A stretch of DNA of 64,000 nt. Origin: Paenibacillus peoriae (GTDB taxonomy: Bacteria > Bacillota > Bacilli > Paenibacillales > Paenibacillaceae). This document shows, piece after piece, positions 38,164 through 48,600 of this stretch (positions are counted from its first letter, which is position 1; each line of letters begins with the position of its first letter). The position numbers and the translations under genes are program-made. The notes beneath the pieces were generated by a model. The model saw only the letters and a program-made list of their open reading frames with translations. It searched no databases and was not told where the DNA came from. The stretch is taken from assembly GCF_022531965.1 (NCBI RefSeq), contig NZ_CP092831.1, forward strand, positions 1,888,001 through 1,952,000, given 5' to 3'.

Positions 38164-39315
38164 ATGAATATGAATGAACAGATCAAGCTGTGGAACGAAG
38201 AGGCGCAGGCTAGTAACGCTGATCATCCTCACCGAAAGGTTGAATTGTTTATCGAGGTACGAGATGGAGCACTGGAGTCTGTTGTTCCTTATCTGAACCA
38301 ACAGGATTATCGTCATGTAGCTCTGGTAGAAGATGAGCATACTTCGGCGGCGGCTGGAAAAAAAGTAGCTGAGCTGATCCGTGAGGCAGGTTTGACAGTT
38401 GATGTAGTCCGTTTACCTCCGAATGCTGTAGGGGATGTCATCGCTGATGAAACCTACATTATGAAGGTGCTGCTGGGTGTGGCGGATAAGAGTCAGGCTG
38501 TACTTGCTGTAGGTTCTGGCACGATTCATGATCTGGTTCGCTTCGTATGTTATAAAATGAATCGTCCCTTCTTGTCAGTACCGACGGCTGCTTCGGTGGA
38601 TGGTTTTACCTCCGCAGGCGCACCACTGATTGTGGACGGTAGCAAGCAGACATTCCAAGCAGTTCCGCCAGAGGCGATCTTTGCTGATTTGTCCGTGCTG
38701 GCAAATGCGCCACAGACGATGACTGCCGCAGGTTTTGGCGATATGCTTGGTAAGTTCACCTCACTAGCGGACTGGCATGTTTCCAGAGATTTGGGAAACG
38801 AGCCGTATTCGCCTGTGGCTAATCGCATTACCGAGGAGGCTTTGCGTGCCTGTGTAGAGCATGTCGATGAGATTGCGGCAGGCAGCAAGGCTGGTGTCGA
38901 GGTATTGATGAATGCGCTGATTGCATCCGGTATTTCGATGCTGATGATAGATCATTCCCGTCCAGCGTCAGGGGGAGAGCACCATATTTCCCATCGAATT
39001 GAAATGGATTTTATTGCAGAGGGACGCAAGCAAGTTTTGCATGGTGCTAAAGTAGGCGTAGCATCCGCATTGCTGTCTGACCTGTACAGGGATTTAGCAT
39101 CCAGTCAAGATGTAGAGGCTTTTAAGGTGTATCAGGCTTTGCCTACGTCGGAGCAGATGCGTGCATGGCTGGCTCAGGTCGGAGGCCCATCTACCATTGC
39201 CGAGCTAGGAGTTACGGAGGAACTGCTCGCTCGTGCATTGCGCACGGCTCATACCTTGCGTGATCGCTATACTGGGCTCAAGTATATGAACGAACATCAA
39301 TTGCTTCGTTCGTAA
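38164..39315 (+). CDS. araM: glycerol-1-phosphate dehydrogenase, AraM/EgsA family
   Basis: A 383-residue NAD-dependent, metal-binding dehydrogenase. In B. subtilis AraM reduces dihydroxyacetone phosphate to glycerol 1-phosphate, used for archaeal-type lipids. Key blocks: GSGTIHDLVRFVCYKMNRP (NAD site), SVPTAASVDGFTS and GEHHISHRIEMDF (His metal ligands). AGGAGG is placed for ATG 38164; the frame open to 38065 is not needed. An AraR box and a cre lie just upstream, so it is in the arabinose regulon although araA, araB and araD are not intact here. Confidence 0.93.
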   Translation: MNMNEQIKLWNEEAQASNADHPHRKVELFIEVRDGALESVVPYLNQQDYRHVALVEDEHTSAAAGKKVAELIREAGLTVDVVRLPPNAVGDVIADETYIMKVLLGVADKSQAVLAVGSGTIHDLVRFVCYKMNRPFLSVPTAASVDGFTSAGAPLIVDGSKQTFQAVPPEAIFADLSVLANAPQTMTAAGFGDMLGKFTSLADWHVSRDLGNEPYSPVANRITEEALRACVEHVDEIAAGSKAGVEVLMNALIASGISMLMIDHSRPASGGEHHISHRIEMDFIAEGRKQVLHGAKVGVASALLSDLYRDLASSQDVEAFKVYQALPTSEQMRAWLAQVGGPSTIAELGVTEELLARALRTAHTLRDRYTGLKYMNEHQLLRS

Positions 39316-39432
39316 TGTGCAACATCTACGTAAATTGTCCTTAGATATTCAGCCAATCTTGTGTGGCAAGGAAGGGATAAGCGAATGGGTTTACACCTCC
39401 GGCAGCAATACGAGGATATCCTGCTCCTGTGA

Positions 39433-39466
39433 CATTTGTATGTACAAATGAACGGTATGCTATAAT
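39433..39466 (+). promoter_or_regulatory. araR: araR promoter with AraR operator
   Basis: ATTTGTATGTACAAAT at 39434-39449 is an AraR-type palindrome. The extended -10 TGCTATAAT ends at 39466, so the operator covers the -35 region. This is the expected autoregulatory layout. Confidence 0.85.
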
Positions 39467-39512
39467 CGTGGAATATAAACAGGTACACGATATTGCGAGT
39501 ACGGAGGAAATT

Positions 39513-40619
39513 ATGGCGCCAAAATATATACAAGTTAAACAGGAAATTTTGTCCTGGATTCATTCATCCAGACTTGAGCCGCAAAGTCAGCTTCCATCTG
39601 AGCATGAAATGTCTGAACGTTTTGCCGTTAGTCGGCAAACGGTGCGTCAGGCGCTGGGTGAACTGGTGCAGGAAGGATGGCTGTTTCGAATGCAGGGCAA
39701 GGGAACCTTTGTCGCGACACGTGACAGTAAACAGCCCGAAGATCCAAAGATTATTGGAGTCATTACAACCTATATTTCGGATTATATTTTCCCATCCATT
39801 GTACAGGGAATTGAATCCAAATTGAGTCGCCAGGGCTACAAGATGCTGCTGTCAAGTACAGGTAATGACCCTGAGCAAGAAAGTCAGTGCCTGGAAATGC
39901 TGTTAAGTCAACCGCTGAGCGGAATTATTATTGAACCGACCAAAAGTGGAGAGCGTAACCCCAATCTGAACTATTATTTAACCGTGGAAAATCGCCAAAT
40001 CCCTTATTTGATGATCAATGCGCGTTATGAGGAAATGGATGCGCCATGTCTGCGAGTAGATGATGAAAAGGGTGGTTTTTTGGCGGCCGAGCATCTGATT
40101 AAGCTGGGACATCGACGCTTGGCTGGATTTTTCAAAACCGATGATATGCAGGGGATTCTTCGTATGAAGGGATTTGTGGCCGCTCACCGCAAATACGGAG
40201 TGACATTACACCCGAACGCAGTAACGACTTACCGGACAGAAGAAAAAAATGAGATTCCGCTACAACGTGCGTCGAGGCTGCTGGCGATGGAGGCGGGAGA
40301 GCGTCCTACTGGATGGGTGACCTATAATGATGAGTTGGCTGTTCGACTCCTGGACATTGTACGTTCGGCGGGTCTGAATATACCCAATGATCTATCGCTG
40401 GTTGGGTTTGATGATTCGTTTTTGGCGACAGCAACAGAAATCAAGCTAACGACAATTCGGCATCCAAAGGAAGAATTGGGGCTACGTGCTGCCGATACCA
40501 TGCTGTCGATGATTGAAGAGAAGGGGTACCATGAAGAAGATCGTCAGTTAATTCTACCGCCTGAGCTCATCGTTCGTGAATCTACAGGGCCTGTCCAGGT
40601 CATGCCTGGAGAACACTAG
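39513..40619 (+). CDS. araR: arabinose operon repressor AraR
   Basis: A 368-residue repressor of chimeric type. A GntR-type winged helix fills residues 1-70 (LPSEHEMSERFAVSRQTVRQ, RMQGKGTFVA) and a LacI/RbsR-type sugar-binding domain follows (IGVITTYISDYIFPSIVQGI; LVGFDDSFLA). L-arabinose releases it from DNA. GGAGG is well spaced for ATG 39513; the frame extends to 39429 through the operator and is not used. Three AraR-type operators lie near it: before araM, before itself and before the araB remnant. Confidence 0.92.
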   Translation: MAPKYIQVKQEILSWIHSSRLEPQSQLPSEHEMSERFAVSRQTVRQALGELVQEGWLFRMQGKGTFVATRDSKQPEDPKIIGVITTYISDYIFPSIVQGIESKLSRQGYKMLLSSTGNDPEQESQCLEMLLSQPLSGIIIEPTKSGERNPNLNYYLTVENRQIPYLMINARYEEMDAPCLRVDDEKGGFLAAEHLIKLGHRRLAGFFKTDDMQGILRMKGFVAAHRKYGVTLHPNAVTTYRTEEKNEIPLQRASRLLAMEAGERPTGWVTYNDELAVRLLDIVRSAGLNIPNDLSLVGFDDSFLATATEIKLTTIRHPKEELGLRAADTMLSMIEEKGYHEEDRQLILPPELIVRESTGPVQVMPGEH

Positions 40620-40721
40620 GCTGGGAGATCAGTCACTTTTATTACTTAACATGTAAGGACAGGTTAGTAAGTATACAGCTGTAACGCTTCATATTTGATG
40701 GGCATGGTTCTCGCCATACCG

Positions 40722-40763
40722 AACAGTCTGTTTTCTGGATTGCAGAAATAGACTGTTATTGTT
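40722..40763 (+). terminator. araR terminator
   Basis: AACAGTCTGTTTTCTG pairs with CAGAAATAGACTGTT, with T-rich tail. Confidence 0.75.
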
Positions 40764-40821
40764 ATATCTTTTCTGAAAATAAGTACATAAATCTATCGAA
40801 AAAACATAAAAAGGTTAGCTA

Positions 40822-40844
40822 AGTTGTACGTACAAGTATATAAT
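40822..40844 (+). promoter_or_regulatory. AraR operator and -10 before the araB remnant
   Basis: AGTTGTACGTACAAGT (40822-40837) is an AraR box, touching -10 TATAAT (40839-40844). The promoter looks intact although the gene behind it is destroyed. Confidence 0.8.
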
Positions 40845-40883
40845 GAAAGCAGAACCAAGAATAAAGGGTCAATGCAATCGGTC

Positions 40884-41269
40884 TGTAACCGTTCTCTGTT
40901 GGTCGACACTAACCTGACAGGGCTTATTGTCGGGTATACGTTGCTGACGTAACCGGACGGGAATTTATTTAAGGTTGCAGCTTCCACCCAAACTCCTGCG
41001 CTGGGTGCGGCCATGTTCGCAGCAGTGGCTGCGGGAGCTTAAACTGGAGGTTACAATGATATCGTCGAAGCAGCGCGTCATATGGCCGTGTACGGGACGA
41101 GAACTTCAAACCGATCCCTGAGAACGCGGCCGTGTATGATAAGCTGTACGAGGAATACTGCCGTCTTCACGACTACTTTGGACGTGGAGGCAACCCGGTG
41201 ATGAAAAAGCTAAAGTCCATTAAGGAAGAAGCTGGACGTTCAACTGAAGCGGTAAGCATTCATTCTTAA
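40884..41269 (+). pseudogene. araB: araB (L-ribulokinase) remnant
   Basis: Only C-terminal kinase pieces remain. NRSLLVDTNLTGLIVGYTLL (40887-40946) matches the region before the ribulokinase active-site end, then a stop. KVAASTQTPALGAAMFAAVA follows, then a stop at 41039. NDIVEAARHMA, then a frame change, leads into ENFKPIPENAAVYDKLYEEY, LHDYFGRGGNPVMKKLKS and a stop at 41267. Roughly the first two thirds and an internal block of the usual 560-residue protein are missing. No neighbouring araA or araD is seen. Confidence 0.85.
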
Positions 41270-41316
41270 GATACTGATAAAATATAAGCAAGAAATATTT
41301 AAATGCTCTGTTATCT

Positions 41317-41358
41317 AAAAAGCACAGTACACCGAGGAATCGGTAGACTGTGCTTTTT
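41317..41358. terminator. terminator between araB remnant and double-HTH gene
   Basis: AAAAAGCACAGT pairs with ACTGTGCTTTTT, with inner ACCGA/TCGGT. Good on both strands. Confidence 0.9.
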
Positions 41359-41475
41359 GCATTTTATATTCTGTGAAATTACATGATGTGAAAGTCTCAG
41401 CGAATGAAAGATGGTAATGCGTTCCTTTCAAAGACTTTCATGAAAATTACAATCATTTCTCTTTTACGGACATTT

Positions 41476-42060
41476 TTACTTTTTCAGCATGGCATCAGCA
41501 AACAAAATGGATTTTGGAATACGGAAAAACTGTTCCGCCTGATCCTGGAAAGTTTGCGAAGGAACGGTACCCTGATGCAACCATTTCCGAAATGTACCGG
41601 GGTGAACTCCAATCCAATGACTCACATCGGTCACCGAAATATCATGTACCATGCATAGACCCGCCAAAATCCGATTTTTAACCGGAGAACGAGTCACAGT
41701 CCGTTTCATAAAACGGGACGGCGCTGGTTGACAGATGAGTGGTGAACGCCGGACAACCTCTTCATTAAATAGGATATGGTGCGGATAACCAAGTGTATTA
41801 CATGTCTTTTCCAGATTAGTGTTGCCGGGAATGCGACCTTCATATACCCACGCACTGACACTACGGGAGGAAATGGAAAGCTCCTCGGCAAGTTGGGACA
41901 GTTTAATGTCATTAGCCATCAAAACGGCAAGCAAAACGCGATTGCGTACTTGACAGCGTGTTGGTTTACGAAAACGTTTGACACGCACGCCTTTTCCCAA
42001 ATATTTGCGATTGATCAGAGACCACGCCTGAATGGAATGTTTATCTTGTTGTTTAGGCAT
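41476..42060 (-). CDS. protein with two tandem helix-turn-helix units
   Basis: A 194-residue basic protein. Two similar units of about 64 residues follow each other. Unit 1 (about 40-105) reads RNRVLLAVLMANDIKLSQLA, LSISSRSVSAWVYEGRIP and NTLGYPHHILF. Unit 2 (about 130-194) reads KNRILAGLCMVHDISVTDVS, IGVHPGTFRKWLHQGTVP and FRIPKSILF. Each looks like a Cro-type HTH. A monomer carrying two HTHs could bind an asymmetric or palindromic site unaided. GGAGG is 5 bases before ATG 42060. It diverges from the rhs accessory gene, with a perfect 14-bp palindrome between them, so it likely regulates that locus. Confidence 0.7.
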   Translation of the reverse strand: MPKQQDKHSIQAWSLINRKYLGKGVRVKRFRKPTRCQVRNRVLLAVLMANDIKLSQLAEELSISSRSVSAWVYEGRIPGNTNLEKTCNTLGYPHHILFNEEVVRRSPLICQPAPSRFMKRTVTRSPVKNRILAGLCMVHDISVTDVSHWIGVHPGTFRKWLHQGTVPSQTFQDQAEQFFRIPKSILFADAMLKK

Positions 42061-42216
42061 ATACCCTCCGATTTTTTTAAACACATACTACTATACCCGA
42101 AGGGGGGTTTGCAAGTGGCTCCTCTCCTGATTTTCTTTTAATCCCATGGGCTTAACCGGTTTATGGAAAATAAGGTCCATTTGGCCTATAAAAATGGAAG
42201 TTTAAGGTGCCGACAT

Positions 42217-42278
42217 ATTAAAATGTGACATTTTTAATGGAAATGGAGGTAACATGTTCTTCTCTTACAATTGTAAGG
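42217..42278. promoter_or_regulatory. dyads in the divergent region before the rhs locus
   Basis: CTTACAATTGTAAG (42264-42277) is a perfect palindrome. ATTAAAATGT-G-ACATTTTTAAT (about 42217-42239) is a near-perfect one. Both are candidate operators for the double-HTH protein. A 12-codon frame with TGGAGG (42254-42292) overlaps the first palindrome. Confidence 0.45.
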
Positions 42279-42355
42279 ATGTACAGAGATAAAAGTGGGT
42301 CCTTGCAGCCCGACATGGATTTTTTTGACGAGAAAAAAGGAGGTTATACAGCTAG

Positions 42356-45300
42356 ATGATTTGTAAAAAGGTAATGGTATGGTTTCTGACGGCACTTTTA
42401 GCAACAAACACTTTGCTGTGCTTGCCTAGTGTGGCAGGAGCGGAAAAACAAGATTTAAGGGACGGAGTACAACTGGATCAGGCAGGTTTGGTACAGGAGG
42501 AGCAGGAGCTTTCTGATGAAACAGTTTCTTTCAATCCGCCTACCTCTGCAACAAACAGCGTTTATAACGCACTCATGATGAGTTTGGCAGCGGTGGAGTA
42601 TACGTCAATTGTTATCGAACCTGGGGAAACCTATGAATTCGAGAATACAGATACGATCAGTAAGTCCATATATAGCAACGCTTCTCAATCAAAAGGCATT
42701 TTGTACGATAGTGTAAGTTACAAAGAGGACGGAGACATCAGCACTGTCCATATGGACTATGGCATAAGCCCCATTGGTGTTCCTGGGGGAGGCACAGCGT
42801 TTATTACGAATACAGGAACAGCAGCATTAACCGTAAAAGTAACGGACGTCTTAACCTACAGTACATCGGAGGACCCGGCACTAGAGCGAGTTACGGTCTC
42901 TAAAAATGAAAGCTATCGGATTGTGAATGAAGGATGGACTGCCCGTTCGATTCAGCATGATGGGTCAAATGCAGACAATCGCCGTTTTGATTACGCAAAA
43001 TACAAGGCAGACGGAACTTTATCCGCATCTGATCTTAATAGCATTGCTCATCCCTCTTTGGGTGATGGCGAGGAACTGATTATTACAGGTTCCACTGCCA
43101 ATGCGGTTACCTTCGGATTTCCATACGGTAAATACAGTATAGAAAGCACCGGCGAGCCGGCTTATGCGCGGGTTACCCTAAATCAGGGAGAAAGCTACCA
43201 ATTTATCAATGTGGGAACCCGATTGGATACGGTGGAAAGTGACGGTACATCTAAAGATAAACTTGACTATGTTGTTTATCTGGCAAACGGAACAGAGGCT
43301 TCACGCGGCAGTGGCACTACGGCGAAGCCGCAGATTGCTGTGGACAGATACGCGGTAATTACTCAGGTCACTGCAAACCCGGTGACATATGGGGCTCCAT
43401 ATCGCAATTTTATTGCCCGTCCAGTGGGTGGAGATGCAATCAGCCGTGTGGAGCTTGAGGTAGGCAAGAGCTACATTTTCCACAACAATGGTACGCTGGT
43501 GAATCCGATCTACAATAACTCCAAAAAGGTAGGAAGCTTGTTCGACTATGCTATTTACAAGCCGGATGGAACGGTAAATTCCTCTGGTTTTAACAGCCAG
43601 TCTGGTCCCATGATCCCGCCTTCGGGATATGCCATTGTGACTGTGATCGGTCCGAATCCTATTATCTTTGATTATACAGATGATTTTTCCTGGGAAACGA
43701 GTAGCCATCCTGCTTTCTTGCGGGTAACACTTTCGAAAGGTGAAAGTTATGCTTTTACCAATATTAGTGATCATTTGAGGAATCTGCACAGCACAGCCAA
43801 AACTGTTAAAGGAAAATTTGATGTGGTCCTGTATAAAGCAGATGATACAGAGCAATCCAGGCGCAATACCGGGAACTCAACCTTTTTGGTTGGTGCAGGT
43901 AAAAAGGCTAGTGTGACGGTAACCAGTGACACGCCAATCACGTTTGGGGGTATCTATCGGAGCTTTAAGGCCAGCGAAGATGATAATGGTATCGGGCAAA
44001 CGACGCTGGAGCCGGGAGATTCGTATGAGTTTCGTAATCATGATAGTCAATCGAATTCATTGCGGCATGACAAAAGCAGTGGCAATGCACACTTTGATGC
44101 TGCAAGTTATAAAGTGCTTCGATTACTGACATCAGATCATTTCAACAATACAGTGGACCCAGAGATTGTCGCTGGCGGTAAAGCCATTGTCACCAATGTA
44201 TCCGATCGGCCAATTACCTTTACCTATAGCAATAAGGTGGAGGCTTTGCTTAGCGGGCAGGCTGCCTTCCATCGAATTACACTAAAACGCGGTGAAGGCC
44301 GGAAATTTATAAATGTAAGCACTTTGGACAAGGCCCTAGACGTCATTTCAGTCAGCGGTATGAAGTGGAATTACATGAATTACAAGGCAGACGGGACGGT
44401 ATACAGTCAGGCCAGTGATACGACTCAATTGCCGTTGGTACAGGCTGGAGGTTATGCCATTGTAACGACGGTCTCGGATGTACCCGTGACTTATGGAGCT
44501 GTGTTAGGAATATTCGACGTTGAGGATGCTCAGGTGCCGACAGGCAATCAGGTTACCATCAAGCAGGGAGAAAGCTATGTATTCCATAATGTTGGCTCAC
44601 AGGCTTCCTCATTAACCACAGATGCTTCAAACGAAAGCCGTCTCTATGACTATGCCATGTATGGAGAAGGTAGCGGTGTGAATTCCAAGGTGGATAGGGC
44701 AGGTATGGATGCTTCTCTACCTGAAATCTCACTTGGAGCAGGAGGTACGCTTGTTGTAACCGTCACTTCGCCGCAAGCTGTAACCATTCATTTCAACAAT
44801 GACATTAAAGCAGATCCAAGCACAGAACCAGCATTATTAAAAACGTCTTTGTCTGGCGGCAAGCAGGAAGTATGGATCAATCGCGGGAGCCAGGAAGCAC
44901 CTGTTTTGACGAATGCGAAAGCAACGGGTGGAACATATCAGTTCACTGTTGCAGATCGTGCTGGAAAAGTGATTAGAGAACATAAAGAGGCGACAGATAC
45001 TCAACAGCAAGTGCCAGCTAACGCAAATATTCATATTTCCGTAGCTGCAACTACTCCTGCTGTTAACTTTGGAGCGCCTTATCGTGTGTTTGCTGTAAAA
45101 AATAACGATGACAGCAAGCTGGACGAGCTAATTGAGCTTATAGATAAGGAAGCTGACTTTACGGTAGGCCAACAAGGGAAATATCGGTTTACACCCAAAG
45201 AAGACGGGATTTACCGTTTTGCGGTGAAGGAGAAATCCAACTTTGCTGCGCAGCAGCCAATTCTAGCCTTGTTTACGGACCCTGATTTTAGTAGTCAGCT

Positions 45301-45595
45301 TGTCTCCTCAACTGAGCAAGCACAAATATATGGTTGGGATTACACGGTCTTAGAGTATGAGATGAAGGCAGGTCAAACGGTTTATGTGAAGCTGTCAGAA
45401 ATTAATAGCGGTGCATTACAAACTGTAATTAAGGCAGCCCATATGGCGCTTGGCAAAGATACTTCATACGAATACGGCAAAGGAAACCGACTGAATAAAG
45501 TTATTTTATTCACCGGTGATCAAATTCAATTGGATTATGATTTAAACGGAAACGTCATTAAACGGACAAAAAAGGTATTTCCTTTTACAGATTAA
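42356..45595 (+). CDS. secreted repeat protein of the rhs locus
   Basis: A 1079-residue secreted protein. A signal peptide ends near VAGAE (residue 29). About nine degenerate repeats of 85-92 residues run from about 82 to 890. Each starts with a strand of the form RVTLxxGESYxFxN and carries xxYKADGTxxS and GGYAIVTxxSxxPVTF motifs. A PPC-like domain follows (about 910-1030: YRFTPKEDGIYRFAVKEK). The tail YEYGKGNRLNKVILFTGDQI with YDLNGNVIKRT resembles a single YD repeat. The gene lies 71 bp before the RHS toxin gene and is probably co-transcribed. A role in surface display, delivery or binding of the toxin is inference. AAGGAGG is 13 bases before the ATG, unusually far. Confidence 0.7.
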   Translation: MICKKVMVWFLTALLATNTLLCLPSVAGAEKQDLRDGVQLDQAGLVQEEQELSDETVSFNPPTSATNSVYNALMMSLAAVEYTSIVIEPGETYEFENTDTISKSIYSNASQSKGILYDSVSYKEDGDISTVHMDYGISPIGVPGGGTAFITNTGTAALTVKVTDVLTYSTSEDPALERVTVSKNESYRIVNEGWTARSIQHDGSNADNRRFDYAKYKADGTLSASDLNSIAHPSLGDGEELIITGSTANAVTFGFPYGKYSIESTGEPAYARVTLNQGESYQFINVGTRLDTVESDGTSKDKLDYVVYLANGTEASRGSGTTAKPQIAVDRYAVITQVTANPVTYGAPYRNFIARPVGGDAISRVELEVGKSYIFHNNGTLVNPIYNNSKKVGSLFDYAIYKPDGTVNSSGFNSQSGPMIPPSGYAIVTVIGPNPIIFDYTDDFSWETSSHPAFLRVTLSKGESYAFTNISDHLRNLHSTAKTVKGKFDVVLYKADDTEQSRRNTGNSTFLVGAGKKASVTVTSDTPITFGGIYRSFKASEDDNGIGQTTLEPGDSYEFRNHDSQSNSLRHDKSSGNAHFDAASYKVLRLLTSDHFNNTVDPEIVAGGKAIVTNVSDRPITFTYSNKVEALLSGQAAFHRITLKRGEGRKFINVSTLDKALDVISVSGMKWNYMNYKADGTVYSQASDTTQLPLVQAGGYAIVTTVSDVPVTYGAVLGIFDVEDAQVPTGNQVTIKQGESYVFHNVGSQASSLTTDASNESRLYDYAMYGEGSGVNSKVDRAGMDASLPEISLGAGGTLVVTVTSPQAVTIHFNNDIKADPSTEPALLKTSLSGGKQEVWINRGSQEAPVLTNAKATGGTYQFTVADRAGKVIREHKEATDTQQQVPANANIHISVAATTPAVNFGAPYRVFAVKNNDDSKLDELIELIDKEADFTVGQQGKYRFTPKEDGIYRFAVKEKSNFAAQQPILALFTDPDFSSQLVSSTEQAQIYGWDYTVLEYEMKAGQTVYVKLSEINSGALQTVIKAAHMALGKDTSYEYGKGNRLNKVILFTGDQIQLDYDLNGNVIKRTKKVFPFTD

Positions 45596-45666
45596 AAGGA
45601 TGTCTTGGCTTCGGAAAAATATAACAGATCATTAGATGTATAGGCATTATTAATAGGGGTGAGCGA

Positions 45667-48600
45667 GTGTTTAAACGTTATATTTGTAGTCTACTATGTG
45701 TGCTGATGTTGCTGGGTCCATGGAGCACATGGGCATATGGAGAAGAAGGACACGGAGAGGCAGCAGCTTCTCAATCTTCTTCGTCTTCTACTCCGCAGAT
45801 TATTACCAGAGCATGGCTTGCACAGCAAACAGGTAAGGATCAGGCTTGGGTCAATGCACAGTTATCCAAAGGCTATACCTTATATGATATTTATAAAGCA
45901 TGGCAAAAAGATGGTGGAGAAAATTCATTACCAGAACAAAGTCCAAGCTTGTGGGTACAGCAGAATGAACTGACATTGGGCATAAATGCAAAGGTGGAGC
46001 CTTCCGATGAGTCGGCTGCGCTGAAGGAGGGTGAAAAGCCCGCTCAGGCTACCCAGGATGAAAAGGCAACTCAACATCCACTTGATAAGGAAGAGGGTAA
46101 AGAGCCGGCTCCAGACACGACTGAGATGGTTATCCCATCTATACCCCGAGTAAATGATTCCGTATATGCTCCGACTCCAGGAGAAAGCGGACTGATCGGG
46201 CAGGATTTATTTAAACAAAGTTTGTTGCAGGTATCAGCTACAACAGATGTGTATGCTCCTTTTGATCAGGCGGCGCTTGCACAAAGCAGGTTGAGTGATG
46301 ATACGTCTCGTTATGGAATGGACTATGGTGACAACAGTGTGTCCACCGCTTCAGGACAGCTCGTTGTTCAAAATACGGATTTGGTACTGCCCGGGTCATT
46401 GCCCTTTGCATTGACTCGTGTGTATAACAGTTCATTGGCAAATAATCAGATTGGTGTGCAGCAAAATGAAGGGTTGTATACAAACACAAGTGCCATCCGC
46501 GAGGAAGAAGCAGCTTCTGGTCTGGGGAGAGGCTGGAAATGGGATCTTCCTCATATGCAGAAACAGGATGGTAAACGGTATTTGTATATTCCGGGAACAG
46601 GCTCCTATGAACTGAGAGATGATTTGCAGCTAGAAGGATATGCGTACAAAGATCTGAAGATCAGTACAGATCAAAGCGCAAGTGTGCAGGGAGTAAGCAG
46701 TGCATACAAAATAGCAGTGCTGAATGGAAATGACTATTATATCGATCAGGACGGTTATTTGATTTTAATCCAGGATGCGTATAAGAATCGGGTGGAGTTT
46801 GATTATACAAGTTCTGGTGGAGTAAAGCTTATTCGATCGATTCGAAACAGTGATGGCAAAGAGCTTGACTTCACTTACAATGCCGGGCAAATTGTTGTTA
46901 AAGAGCAGGGCACGGACCATCAGTACACCTATCGCCAAAGTGGCGAGGGAAGCAGCAAGGTGCTGTCAGAAGTATTGGATTCTCTTTCCCGAAGCACAAG
47001 CTATGCGTACACATTTATGGATGCTCCTTTTAATGTAGTCGTAAATGGTGAAGGAAAGACTGGAGCTCTACAATCCAATGAAACCGCGCTCCTTACACGA
47101 ATTGTACGACCTACTTCATCGATTACAGACATTCGGTATGAAGCCTATAACAAGCAGATAGGCGTATACGGTACACAAGGCGTGTTTAAGGTGGCTTCAC
47201 GCGCTGATATGTACAGTACAACTGCCGGCGATCGTTTTTTAAATAAACTTGATTTCGCGTATTCCGGAGAAGATCTAGCAAGTTATGGCAAAAATGCTGA
47301 GTGGACGGTGGTTGCTAAAGGGACGCGTACAACAGAAACCTTCCATTTTGGTAAAGTCTTTAGAGGTGATAATACACCAGACAAGCTTGTTCTTAACCGC
47401 TATGATCAAGAGGGTGATTCTACCGGCTATCATATAAACTACATATATAATGATGCCATGGACTGGAATTTGCCTGTGCAAATGCAAGAGTCGTATACGG
47501 AGGGAGGTTCTTCGTCAGAACCTGTAACCACCTCCTATGACTACAATGAATATGGTCTTCCACTAAAAGTATCCCAAAGTACTGGATTGGAGACTGTTCA
47601 TACGTATAAAACCTCTAGTGAGCCTTTTTTCTGGATTCAACCTGCTCAGACAGTCAACAAAATAAGTGAAGGGAAAACGTTAACGACGGTTCGCACCTAC
47701 AAGTCAGAGGGCAATTTGTATGAGCTAAAAAGCTATGAAGGCACAGAGCAAGGAAAGCTATTATCGCACAGCTCTACTTTTTACAATACAAAAGGGAATG
47801 TAAGCAGCCAGAAAATTCAAATTGATGACAGAAGCGATGCTAATGTGTCTATTGATTATGATTCTCCTTATGGTTCTTACCTCCCAACAAGGCAGCTTTT
47901 GCCTAAAGGTGTTGAGTATACGTATGATTACTATCCGACCGGAGAAATCAAGTCCCAAACAGATGCCAAGCGCAAAACGGAGTCTTATGTGTATGACGCA
48001 ATGGGGCGTGTAACAAAGGTTACTTATCCGGACGGCACTCAAACTGTCGTGGTGTACAAGGATGATACGAATGATGTCACTGTTACCAGACCCGATGGCG
48101 TAAGCGTTGAAAGATTGTATAATCCGTTCGGGCAGATGCTCCAGCAGCAGGTGGATGATGCAATCTATGGTTATGGTTATGATGATAATGGAGATATGGT
48201 AGAAAGCACGGATGCTGAACAAGCAACCACTCGCTACGCCTACGATGCTTTTGGGCGACCTGTAAAGACGACCTATGCGGATGGAACAACAGATACCGTG
48301 GCGTATAATGCGGTGGATCGTACCGTTACTCAGACGGATGCCTCTGGCTACAGTATACGTGAAGTATCGGATGCTTTAGGTCGTGTGACCTCTACACAAG
48401 AGGCTAAAAATGGATCATTTCAGCCGCTGGAATCGTTAGCTTATAATTATGCGGATATGGTTACTAGCCGTACAGACGGTAACGGCCAACGTATGACCTA
48501 TGATTACGATGCACTGGGACAAATGACCTCCGTCACAGATCCATCTGGACAAAAGACCAGCTATATGTATGATCTGGCCGGAAATTTGAAGACCGTTCAG

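Noticed and set aside
42356..45595. Classifying the repeat protein as an S-layer or SLH protein
   Set aside because: No SLH motif; the repeats are of a different pattern (RVTLxxGESYxFxN) and the gene is tied to the rhs locus.
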